Part shown: positions 48,900 through 57,527 of the stretch, in pieces
Position numbering within the stretch: position 1 is the first letter of the stretch
Layout of the letters: each line of letters begins with the position of its first letter
Assembly (NCBI GenBank): GCA_020002185.1
Contig: CM034531.1
Span: 77,984,291-78,048,290, forward strand
Reading direction: 5' to 3'
DNA from: Paraescarpia echinospica
Taxonomy: Eukaryota; Annelida; Polychaeta; Sabellida; Siboglinidae
Length of the DNA stretch: 64,000 nucleotides
Made by a program: the position numbers and the translations under genes
Notes under the pieces: model-generated
Databases searched by the model: none
Seen by the model: only the letters and a program-made list of their open reading frames with translations
What the model was told of the DNA's origin: nothing

Positions 48900-49136
48900 A
48901 ATATACCAGCTGAAGCATGGAAATTATTAATTTTCCTGTCCAAATTTTAATTGTACTTTACTATTATTTAAGATTTGTTTCTATATTGTATCTTTACTTA
49001 TGCGTAGTTATTGCATCATACCAATGATAATTTGATTTACATTCTAATCACACTCATACACATGTCAGAAAATTAAAATAAGGCATTTACATTGTTGACA
49101 CTATTATGTAGTATTAGTTTTGTTAGAACTATTAGC

Positions 49137-49318
49137 ACTGTTATATGTGTACTGTTATATGTGTACTGTTATATGTGTACTGTTATATGTGTACTGTTAT
49201 ATGTGTACTGTTATATGTGTACTGTTATATGTGTACTGTTATATGTGTACTGTTATATGTGTACTGTTATATGTGTACTGTTATATGTGTACTGTTATAT
49301 GTGTACTGTTATAAGTGT
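49137..49318. repeat. 14-bp minisatellite, 13 copies
   Basis: Unit ACTGTTATATGTGT repeats without visible change until the last copy (ataagtgt). Because 14 is not a multiple of three, all three plus frames read the same Tyr/Cys/Thr/Val/Leu pattern; these ORFs are artefacts. It lies just 3' of the LINE and could have grown from its tail. Confidence 0.95.
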
Positions 49319-50008
49319 TGTTTGTAACTGCAAATTTGTTTAAAACTTGTAGACTAATCAGGTAGCATTAACTATGACTACTACTACTAGACCACAACCA
49401 CTATGTATTCATAGAGACATAGGGAGGCCTGTACGATAGCGATCTCTCAGGTCTTAGTGCAGGCCTCCCTGGATCATCCAAACTACAAAATATGTACAAA
49501 GTGTTTCTTTTACTATGTATGAATGATGATCTAAAAAATAACTTCACTTCACTTCCTGTTGAACTTACTACATATATATTATAAATAATAATATGACATT
49601 TTTCCCAGTTAAAATGTTTCACTAATTGGCTTTTCATGCACTATACAGACATTATCTCCTTTTATATTTGTGGATGGGTGACTGGGTTCATCTGATCAAC
49701 AGATGGATTATTGTAATTTTGTGTATTTATAAAGCACACGTGGAGATATACACAACTGCATGGACAGAAAGCACTGTTATGTCTACCTGAGAATGTTACT
49801 CCGATGCCTGGTATAGACAAATGAACACTACGGCATATCTGTCATAATCTCTTGTAATATTTGCAATAGTTATTGGAATTTTGCACCAATTTCACTTTGC
49901 GTTGCTGGTCTGAGAACTCCTTGTGGTTTTGAGGCGAGCGTTTTGTGTGTACAGTGTAGATACTGTGGGTAAAGTCGTGTGTCTATGGTTGATATGTGTT
50001 ACTTGTAG
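49319..50008 (+). other. Intron, no gene seen
   Basis: AT-rich non-coding DNA ending in the acceptor gttacttgtag at 50008. Confidence 0.6.
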
Positions 50009-50161
50009 ACTGACGTCAGCTCCAAGGCAGACACCCCTCGCACCAACCACCTGAGTGGCACCAGCAGGGGAAGCAGTGCATGCAGCTGTGGGGAGAGCTG
50101 CACCGACAGGACCTGCTCACGATGTCGCACGCCCGTCCGCGGCCACCACAACATGATGCAG
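50009..50161 (+). CDS. CCDC177-like gene, exon 6, Cys-rich
   Basis: 153 nt, acttgtag| to CAG|GTAGGT, phase 0 at both ends, 51 residues. It reads TDVSSKADTPRTNHLSGTS and continues into a Cys cluster of spacing C-x-C-x3-C-x4-C-x2-C (CSCGESCTDRTCSRC), then ends HHNMMQ. Five Cys followed by His residues could bind metal, which is inference. I know of no such cluster in vertebrate CCDC177. Confidence 0.85.
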
Positions 50162-50515
50162 GTAGGTGGCAGCACTGATACCAGGGCTTTCCCTCTATGT
50201 GGTGTATGCGGATTGTGTATGTGTGGCAAAGTGAATAGGTCTGTCTCTTATATGACTATAGTATAGACACGCATGCATGCACACAAAAATAAACGCACGC
50301 ATGCATGCACCCACATTGCATTACATTTTATTTCTAGATCTAGAAATAATATACGGTGTTGACAGATGTACTAAGCGTACATATATGCAAGATGCTTACG
50401 TAATAAATAAGATATATGACATTATATTACTTATTGTACGAGTAGTGTTGTAGTAAATCATCCTGTGTTGTTCTCCCACCTCCACGTCTCAGTGAGAGTT
50501 GTTTGTTGTCGACAG

Positions 50516-50569
50516 AAGCAACTGAGTGAGGAGAAGAAACAGAGGGAGGCAGAACGCAAGAAGAGACAG
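50516..50569 (+). CDS. CCDC177-like gene, exon 7 (54 bp)
   Basis: Bounded by tttgttgtcgacag| and CAG|GTAACT, phase 0 at both ends, 18 residues KQLSEEKKQREAERKKRQ. Almost entirely charged and helix-forming; it starts the continuous coiled coil that runs to the C-terminus. Confidence 0.85.
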
Positions 50570-51002
50570 GTAACTCACGCCAGTCAGTCAGCTAACACTA
50601 TTCTCAATTGCTCGAGCCCATCCTCAATCACATCCAGTGACGTTCAAATCTGTATTTGTTTTGATTAAAGTTAGACGCACCAGCAGGTTCGAAATTGCCA
50701 GAAAATGATGTTGATTATCAATTTTGAATTAAGTCAGTTTTCCGAACGCATGTTGTCTCTTACATCATGTTGCTAGCTTTACCCCACTGAAATTGTACAG
50801 ACAGTGCCGATACATCAACTAAATATGTTGTCACCTCTCTCTAACTGCTACCATTGTTCTGGTAGTTTTACTTTTCAATCGACATGCCAACTTGTAGCAC
50901 TTCAATGACTCACACATGTGGTACCACATACTGGACTATTGTATGGTGTACAGCATGTTAAAGTTTAGTCTACTTGCTGTACAGGATATTTTATAGGAGT
51001 GC
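50570..51002 (+). other. Intron segment, no gene seen
   Basis: Non-coding, with no distinct structure before the 25-bp array. Confidence 0.6.
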
Positions 51003-51664
51003 AGAAACCATGTCTCCCTGAAAGTGCACAAGCCATGTCTCCCTGAAAGTACACAAGCCATGTCTCTCTGAAAGTGCACAAGCCATGTCTCCCTGAAAGT
51101 GCACAAGCCATGTCTCCCTGAAAGTGCACAAGCCATGTCTCTCTGAAAGTGCACAAGCCATGTCTCCCTGAAAGTGCACAAGCCATGTCTCTCTGAAAGT
51201 GCACAAGCCATGTCTCCCTGAAAGTGCACAAGCCATGTCTCCCTGAAAGTGCACAAGCCATGTCTCTCTGAAAGTGCACAAGCCATGTCTCTCTGAAAGT
51301 GCACAAGCCATGTCTCCCTGAAAGTGCACAAGCCATGTCTCCCTGAAAGTGCACAAGCCATGTCTCTCTGAAAGTGCACAAGCCATGTCTCTCTGAAAGT
51401 GCACAAGCCATGTCTCCCTGAAAGTGCACAAGCCATGTCTCTCTGAAAGTGCACAAGCCATGTCTCTCTGAAAGTGCACAAGCCATGTCTCCCTGAAAGT
51501 GCACAAGCCATGTCTCTCTGAAAGTGCACAAGCCATGTCTCCCTGAAAGTGCACAAGCCATGTCTCCCTGAAAGTGCACAAGCCATGTCTCCCTGAAAGT
51601 GCACAACCAATGTCTCCCTGAAAGTGCACAAGCCATGTCTACCTGAAAGTGCACAAGCCATGTC
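51003..51664. repeat. 25-bp minisatellite, about 26 copies
   Basis: Unit 'gtgcacaagccatg' + 'tctccctgaaa' with a recurrent C/T dimorphism (tctCcc/tctctc). With a 25-bp unit, three repeats (75 bp) encode 25 residues, so all three minus-strand frames read the same 25-aa period and stay open for 212-264 codons. No splice or start context supports translation. Confidence 0.95.
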
Positions 51665-51884
51665 GAATCGTAATGAAATGAGTCGGATGTCTCTGATTTT
51701 TGAAAATTTTGACTTTTTGTCTCAAAATGATACTTTAATGTCTTTTCTATCATTGGCAATGGATTTTCTCACTTATATTAATATTTAGAACATTTTTAGA
51801 AAGCGTACATAACACTTTATGCATGAATTCCATAATACAAAAGTGATAAATAAATCGGACATATTCCCGTTGCAATTTTGGGAT

Positions 51885-52867
51885 ATCTCTCAATGGTCGG
51901 ATTCGCCTAAGTCGGATCTTCGCTCGACTCCAACAAGATTCCAAGGAACGGTTGATTTGTAATGTGTTTCCCTTAAAAATCTTCATGTAAGTAGGATTAT
52001 GTAAGTCGGATCTTCACCTAACTCGGACAAACTTAGTTGGTCCATTTGATCCGAGATAATGTGTTTTTCCTCATCTAAGTCGGATCACAATATTCAACAA
52101 AAATCACTTCGTTCCTAGTCACCAGGAGACTAGAGGTATATGAGGGAGTTGCACTATTTTCTCAAAACATTGGAATGTTTTGGACGCAGTCATTACTTCG
52201 AAGTCGGCATACAAAAAATGAGATTCATCGAAGGTGTTGAACATCAAGACGATAGCGACGATAAAGCAGCTGCTTCATTCAGAAATGTTTACATGGTACA
52301 AGCTCCAGGCTGTGTGTACGATGGATGACTATGTTGGTGTGGACGAGACAACAAAAACGTCTGCTATTCCAAATAACAAGCAGATAATTGAAACTGTACG
52401 ACTCCCCGACGCAGACGGTTTACATAGTGACGATGAAGGCAATGACGTCTCGGTGTCTGAAGATAAGATACCGAAACACAGTGACACACATGCTACGCTT
52501 TATGAAAGTTAATAGGCCTACACTATGGTTTGGCGCACGGCAACAGTATGATTGAAGAGTTCACAAGTACGAGGGAATTCATCATGACGCATGATTTATT
52601 GTAAAGCACCACAAACAAAAACAAAAAAAACAAAATGAAGCACAACTTTTCTAATACTGCGTAATGTTGTATGTTGCTTGTGGACATAAACATATGTAGA
52701 ATTACCATAGTATCCAATCACTTTAAAGCGGTATAAATTCACAAGTACCTAAGGGCTTTTAGAGGACTGCCTTTGGTGTTATCACTGGGATATATAATCT
52801 TCGGTTAAGCTGGATTTTTGCATCACTCGGATTAAATCTGTCGATCCGACTTAGGCGAGGTCTACTG
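51885..52867 (+). mobile_element. Shortened pogo/Tigger-type DNA transposon
   Basis: The right end read inward from 52867 is CAGTAGACCTCGCC, then TAAGTCGGATC, the layout of Tigger-type terminal repeats, followed outside by TA. A matching TCGCCTAAGTCGGATC occurs at 51903-51918 in the opposite sense, marking the left end or its inner part. 'agtcggat' words are scattered between. Between the ends is a remnant of the C-terminal part of a transposase. The element is about 1 kb, far shorter than an autonomous copy, so it is internally deleted. Its left border abuts a 25-bp satellite. Confidence 0.65.
52140..52512 (+). pseudogene. Transposase C-terminal remnant (Tigger/CENP-B-like)
   Basis: Frames include an N-terminal piece (RELHYFLKTLECF) and, in another frame, DDYVGVDETTKTSAIP followed by an acidic tail (LHSDDEGNDVSVSEDKIP) ending TLYES and a stop. 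The acidic DSDDEG-type tail is typical of the C-terminus of pogo/Tigger transposases. The catalytic DDE part is missing. Confidence 0.55.
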
Positions 52868-52995
52868 TATTTGGTACTCCAGGATAGCTGACCTGAATGT
52901 CTACAGCACTGTGGGGATTTGGAATGCATTTCACTGAGACGTGATGGGATGTAAAGGGTTAGGTGTTGTTAACCCTTGGCCTCTGTTGTGTGCAG

Positions 52996-53121
52996 GAAGA
53001 GCGCCTGCAGCAGCAGAAGAAGAACCAGGATGAGTACCTGCGACTACTGCGAGAGGAGCAGCAGAGGGAACTGAGGCGAGCCGAGTCGGCCAAGGATGTC
53101 CGCACCCAGGAACAGCAGCTG
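52996..53121 (+). CDS. CCDC177-like gene, exon 8
   Basis: 126 nt, gttgtgtgcag| to CTG|GTGAGT, phase 0 at both ends, 42 residues. It begins EERLQQQKKNQDEYLRLLRE and continues with an EEQQRELRR heptad-like coil. Continuous helix-forming Glu/Gln/Arg/Lys. The aligned region in vertebrate CCDC177 is likewise Arg/Glu-rich coil. Confidence 0.9.
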
Positions 53122-54116
53122 GTGAGTGGCGCAATGATGGGAGAGAGGGATAAACAAAGTGGCTTGTGCGTTAATTTTTTTTTTTTCATATGCTAGGAAG
53201 ATATTTTGAAAATTGTCTTTATGATATAATCAAAAAATGTGAAAGTCATGTCAACGTTTCGACTGCGTCGAACAGTCTTCATCGGGAACTGATGTGTTCT
53301 CCCTTTGCTCACCAGGTGTTGTGACTGAGTTTGTATCCCCCTTGTCTCAGATCATGTTTAGTATAGTTTTGCAGATCCTGATAGCCTCCTTTACCGACCA
53401 TGTGCACCTGTCATTCTCTCCGTTGACAATTCTTGTGCCCTCCCAGTCTATGATATGGTTGTTTTTGTCAACTTGATCTCATACACCTGGTTCCCGATTT
53501 GTGCTCAGTAGCATATGTCGTCACTCGTCAGTGTCCATGGCAGAAACATAATATTTTTTTTTTTTTTAATAGAAAGACCATTTTGCTTGTTTCAGTAGAA
53601 ATTCATTTCTTCGGCATAGCATAAGCTTACTCATGTTTGTCATCTGTTGATGACTTTCTGTTAACGTGAATTTGTTCGCTGTGATGTCAAAACATTTTCC
53701 AGCAGTTTTAGTATCATCGTATTGCTTGAGAATGTTCACGTAAATGCAGTGTGATAACGAAAATAGCAAAGATTAACACATATTTTATACAGGCACAAAT
53801 ACATTCATATACGCAAAAGACATGTAGTGGGGCGGCATAGCAAACCAATTGTGCATTTTGGTAATAAAGCACCAATCTTGGCCAATATAAAGACTAATAA
53901 TATTATCTCCTTTTTCAGATATTGGGCCACATGAATATGTACATGTGTGCACATGCACGTTCATTTGAATAAGAGAGCTATTTTTGCTTGAAATGTTGAA
54001 ATCTGTATGTAATAGAGTAGAAATGAAAGTAGAAATGAAGCACAAATCCTAATAATCACGCCGTTTGTTGTCTATCAACATATGTTGGTGTTTATCGTAT
54101 TGTTTGACCTTGGCAG
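53122..54116 (+). other. Intron with hammerhead-like motif, no gene seen
   Basis: Non-coding. It carries T-rich runs (53175-53186 and 53553-53567) and the structured segment at 53245-53290 described separately. Confidence 0.55.
53251..53285 (-). other. Hammerhead-ribozyme-like core (decayed)
   Basis: On minus the order is CCGATGA, then a hairpin GACTG-TTCGACG-CAGTC, then GAAAC. This matches the hammerhead layout CUGANGA-stem II-GAAA except for C in place of U in the first block. Stem I pairing is poor, so activity is unlikely. Such cores are known from Penelope-like and other retroelement repeats. Confidence 0.35.
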
Positions 54117-54190
54117 AAGACAAAGTTCCGCAACTTTGCAACAAAGAAACGCCAGGAGGAGGCGATTAGCAAGAAGTTGAGGCAGGAGAA
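54117..54190 (+). CDS. CCDC177-like gene, exon 9
   Basis: 74 nt, gaccttggcag| to AA|GTGAGT; enters phase 0, leaves phase 2. It encodes KTKFRNFATKKRQEEAIS then KKLRQE; the split codon AA+C gives Asn. Continues the coiled coil. Confidence 0.9.
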
Positions 54191-54536
54191 GTGAGTATAT
54201 ACGCATTTACACCCTGCCATCGCACCAGTAACATAAACCACACCAAATGTCCACGACAATAGGCTGAAGAAATATCAATGAAATAGTTGTGACTTCAAGT
54301 CTTGGACCGACGTAATCTCATTATCTTTCTATGATTCTATTTCTCGTTCGAGCGATATTTAGGCAGCACGGATATACCGGTCCAAACTGATCATTACTGA
54401 TTGTGACAGACATTCATGATTATCACCATTAAAACAAGTTTTTAACGTTTCATTGTCATTATTCTAACGGTGGCAGTAATTTTGACACAAGACGTGGTGA
54501 CGTGACACATTCTGTATGATGGCACAACTGTTTCAG

Positions 54537-54638
54537 CGAGGAGAAGCAGCAGAAGAAGGTGGCTCTGGCCGAGCGTCTGGAACAGGCAGATAAGAAGCGG
54601 TATGCATTGCAGCGTGAGAGACATCTGCACGGCAATAA
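54537..54638 (+). CDS. CCDC177-like gene, exon 10
   Basis: 102 nt, caactgtttcag| to AA|GTAAGT; phase 2 at both ends. It encodes EEKQQKKVALAERLEQADKK and then RYALQRERHLHGN. The split codon AA joins the C of the next exon to give Asn. Charged coiled coil. Confidence 0.9.
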
Positions 54639-55028
54639 GTAAGTGCACAGCGGCACCTACAGTTTAAACGTCCCTTCTCATTTTGATTGCTTTGCTTATC
54701 TCATTTCAGGTTTATTTCACACAAAAAGTCAAACCAATCTATTATCAACTGTAACACGCTTGCTTGTCCCAAAAGAAATAACAAGGGAGATGTTATTGTA
54801 AGTATGACAGTGCCAAAAACATAATATAATGTAAGATATCGGTGTTTGTTTAACATGTTTTGACCATATATTTAGAAATACATATTTTGCAAAGGTGGTA
54901 ATAAGTGCCTAGGGGGTAAGAATTAATAGGTTTATGCTGTTAAAATAGTCCCATTCACAGAAGACTATCTTCTGGGATCATTTAATTATTAAAGCACAGG
55001 AAGGTTGAAACTTGGGTCTCACCTGCGC

Positions 55029-55241
55029 AATGACCTGACCTACTTTCTATCTCGAGAGACCTGACCTACTTTCTGTCTCCAATGACCTGACCTACTTTCT
55101 CTCTCCAATGACCTTACCTACTTTCTCTCCAGTGATCTGACCAACTTTCTCTATTTCCAATGACCTGACCTACTTTCTCTCTCCAATGACCTGACCTTCT
55201 TTCTCTCTCCAATGACCTGACCTACTTTCTCTCTGTTGCAG
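55029..55241 (+). repeat. 26-bp tandem repeat forming the branch-site / pyrimidine tract of an intron
   Basis: About eight units of 'aatgacctgacctactttctctctcc' type, in 24-28 bp spacing. Each has CTGAC (branch-point-like) followed by a pyrimidine run. The last unit changes to ctctctgttgcag and is the acceptor of exon 11. Repeat units are thus interchangeable with the functional 3' end of the intron. Confidence 0.93.
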
Positions 55242-55344
55242 CTCTGACCTTCACGACCACCTGGAGAAAACGAAGCAGAAGAAAGAACAGTTGGAGATGG
55301 AGATGGAGGTGTATCGCACTGAACTACAGACCTACCTGCAGATG
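55242..55344 (+). CDS. CCDC177-like gene, exon 11
   Basis: 103 nt, ctctgttgcag| to ATG|GTGAGT; enters phase 2, leaves phase 0. It encodes SDLHDHLEKTKQKKEQLEME and then MEVYRTELQTYLQM. Coiled coil with Met/Leu at heptad-like positions. Its acceptor is embedded in the 26-bp repeat. Confidence 0.9.
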
Positions 55345-55661
55345 GTGAGTGGCTCACAAAGTAGTCAAATGTAGAAACCTTTTGTATGAAGGCTAGTACA
55401 AGTGTTCACAATGCTATGCATGTATTCTACAAAGTATTCTACCTTATTCGTCCCTGCAAGTTCCTTTAGTGGTTTGATTGCTTCATGAAACCGATCTCGG
55501 TAATAATAGAAGCCAACATTGTATGGATGAAAGAAGCCAACGTTGTATGGATGAAAGATCAATGTGCTGATTTATGTCATTCTTTTGTTTAATCAGACAA
55601 ATGAGGTGGTCAGTCATGATAACATGTATTACTGAACATTCTTCAGGATAGTTCGTTTTCA

Positions 55662-55914
55662 AATCAGAAACTTTAATTTTTCATATCCAAGATGTTTAAT
55701 TTACCTGGTAGAGGCTTTCGTCAACGTATCACGTCGACTTCATCAGTACCGATGATACTGAATGACAGAGACGAGGGCAATTACGAACTGCCTCTCGTGT
55801 ACGATGACGCCATTCAGCGTCATCGGTACTGATGAAGTCGATGTGATACGTTGACAAAAGCCTCTACCAGGTAAATTTATAAACATCTTGGATATGAAAA
55901 ATGAAAGTTTCTGA
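55662..55914. repeat. Inverted repeat with about 92-bp arms and hammerhead-like cores
   Basis: Left arm 55662-55755 is the reverse complement, with few changes, of 55820-55914; the spacer is about 64 bp. On minus, the left arm reads CTGATGA (55740-55746), an 8-bp hairpin GTCGACGT-GAT-ACGTTGAC, then GAAA, which is the full hammerhead core. The right arm on plus has CTGATGA (55829-55835) and the hairpin but AAAA in place of GAAA. The pairing needed for stem I was not found. It could be a foldback of a retroelement terminal repeat. Confidence 0.6.
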
Positions 55915-56210
55915 CATGATAACCATGGTAATGAAAATCACTATTCTGATATCTGTATTTTGTGGAGGATATGGTCAGTAGTGCTCCGATATCAGATTTG
56001 ATTGACAATTTTGATATAAGACAAAATAAATAAGGCAAATTGAAATAAGTGTTACAAATATTTGTCATACACATGCAGGAAACAATTTAGTTTTCAGACT
56101 ATGCCTGCAGTCTTTAATTGATTTATAAAACTCCTGTTTATGCTTAAGCCATGTGTATAACAGTAACATTAGCAACTTTGTTACCATCTACACATATATA
56201 ATTCTAGCAT

Positions 56211-56220
56211 GTTCTCTCTC

Positions 56221-56252
<32 letters not shown>
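56211..56252 (+). repeat. (CT)n microsatellite
   Basis: Pyrimidine CT run of about 40 bp, about 110 bp upstream of the exon 12 acceptor. Confidence 0.95.
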
Positions 56253-56253
<1 letters not shown>

Positions 56254-56362
56254 GCTTGAGTGTGTTTGCAGTGCACGGTTATTAGTGGACTAGTGAGAGA
56301 ATTTCCGTGTCCTTGTGTGCGTGCACGTGTCCATATCTAACCCCCCACTTGTGGCCATGCAG

Positions 56363-56472
56363 CAAGAGAAGCGGGCGGAGGAACTGGCCCATGAGTCTGT
56401 ACTCAAGAAGAAGATGAAGGCTCAGGAGGGATGCATTGAAAAGACGGCTCTACAGCGCAAGAACCTCGAGAG
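56363..56472 (+). CDS. CCDC177-like gene, exon 12
   Basis: 110 nt, gtggccatgcag| to AG|GTGAGT; enters phase 0, leaves phase 2. It encodes QEKRAEELAHESVLKKKMKA and then QEGCIEKTALQRKNLE, with the border codon AG+A giving Arg. Charged coiled coil. Confidence 0.9.
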
Positions 56473-56977
56473 GTGAGTATTTCTCAAACATTCCACATTT
56501 CTCTCATCCGCTGTACAGTTTCTTCGGAATGATCTCTGATGTGCATATATACACCTTGTGCTTCATCATTAATATATAATTTGAAGTTGGGGAAGAATTT
56601 TTGCTTTGTACTGTGTTGTTACAAGATCTTACTTCACCGTTTTTCCTTCTGATTTATTTAACTATGGGGAACGCGCAGGTCAAATATTTTCAATTAGACC
56701 TTGACAGACATATGTCATGGTGGTCATCATGGTCTTGGCTAACAATGTTGGTCTGCAATCAAATTGTTAAACATGGCAGGAACCACAGATGAATGCTAAA
56801 TATGTTAGAAACTTGTCAACAGGTAACTCACTGAGCAACTTGATTAACATTGCATGTTGACATTCGTTTTCAACCCAAGAAACTTGATGACACTGCCCAT
56901 GTGTGTGTGCATGCGTGTATGTGCACGTGCATGTGTTGTTGTGAGTGTGCACTGACTGTGCTGCCCCCTGTTGACAG

Positions 56978-57086
56978 ACTCATAGAGCAGGAGGAGGAGT
57001 GGAAGTCGGAGGTTGAGGCGGACATTGCGATGAAGGAGACACGCATGAGGATACTGCAGATGGAGAAGGACGATCGCATTGCACAC
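56978..57086 (+). CDS. CCDC177-like gene, exon 13
   Basis: 109 nt, cccctgttgacag| to CAC|GTGAGG; enters phase 2, leaves phase 0. It encodes LIEQEEEWKSEVEADIAMKE and then TRMRILQMEKDDRIAH. Acidic-then-basic coiled coil near the C-terminus. Confidence 0.9.
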
Positions 57087-57368
57087 GTGAGGGCTCAAAC
57101 ACGTCAATTTTAACATTAGCTGTTTGACTTTTCTTACGAGTACTAGGATTAACTCAAAATTTTACCTTTGTGGCATATATATTCAGCCATAAAAAATATT
57201 ATAATTATTGTCTCCTTTACTTCACGTTAGTGTTTTGTTGTTTTTTAAATGTCGGTGACTTGTAAAACTGTTTTCCACCTTGAAAACATCTGTTTGACCT
57301 TGCTACTGACTAGACGTTGAAGCAGTTTTGAGGAAAGATGCATGACTCAGAGAGTGTGTGTGTTTTAG

Positions 57369-57527
57369 TCACGCGACCTTGCGAACACATCACGCTTACT
57401 GCGGGAGCAACTACGATCACACTTCTCGATGAATGACCTTGACCAGCTGAACAGTCGTGCTCTACTCGAGTCACGCATTCACTCTCCGACCTATCACATG
57501 AACAACCTCACGATCAAAGACAAGTGA
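57369..57527 (+). CDS. CCDC177-like gene, terminal coding exon 14
   Basis: 159 nt, tgtgtgttttag| to the TGA at 57525-57527, 52 residues. It begins SRDLANTSRLLREQLRSHF and ends NNLTIKDK. From family knowledge, vertebrate CCDC177 ends with a parallel pattern: a RE-(K/Q)-(V/L)-R start, a central SFD or MNDLD motif, and a final A-L-(H/E)-(A/S)-(S/R) helix. This similarity, with that of exon 4, underlies the CCDC177-like call. The complete model totals 606 residues against about 707 for the human protein. Confidence 0.9.
   Translation, partial: SRDLANTSRLLREQLRSHFSMNDLDQLNSRALLESRIHSPTYHMNNLTIKDK

Larger units (their letters stand above)
45750..49090 (+). mobile_element. Decayed non-LTR retrotransposon (LINE, Jockey/CR1/L2 group), sense to host gene
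   Basis: An A-rich coding strand carries remnants of a basic leader peptide (about 45753-45890), an APE-type endonuclease (about 45904-46720), a linker and a reverse transcriptase (about 47090-48900). Several frameshifts and stops break both enzymes, so it cannot encode a working product. It sits in the intron between exons 5 and 6 in the same orientation as the gene. The 5' boundary is uncertain. The 3' end is AT-rich and a 14-bp satellite begins about 45 bp further on. Confidence 0.88.

Noticed and set aside
49092..49343. Tyr/Cys/Val-rich ORFs
   Set aside because: Frame-independent products of the 14-bp satellite.
50936..51759. Minus-strand ORFs of 212-264 aa
   Set aside because: All three frames are open only because a 25-bp unit gives a 25-codon stop-free cycle; no start or splice support.
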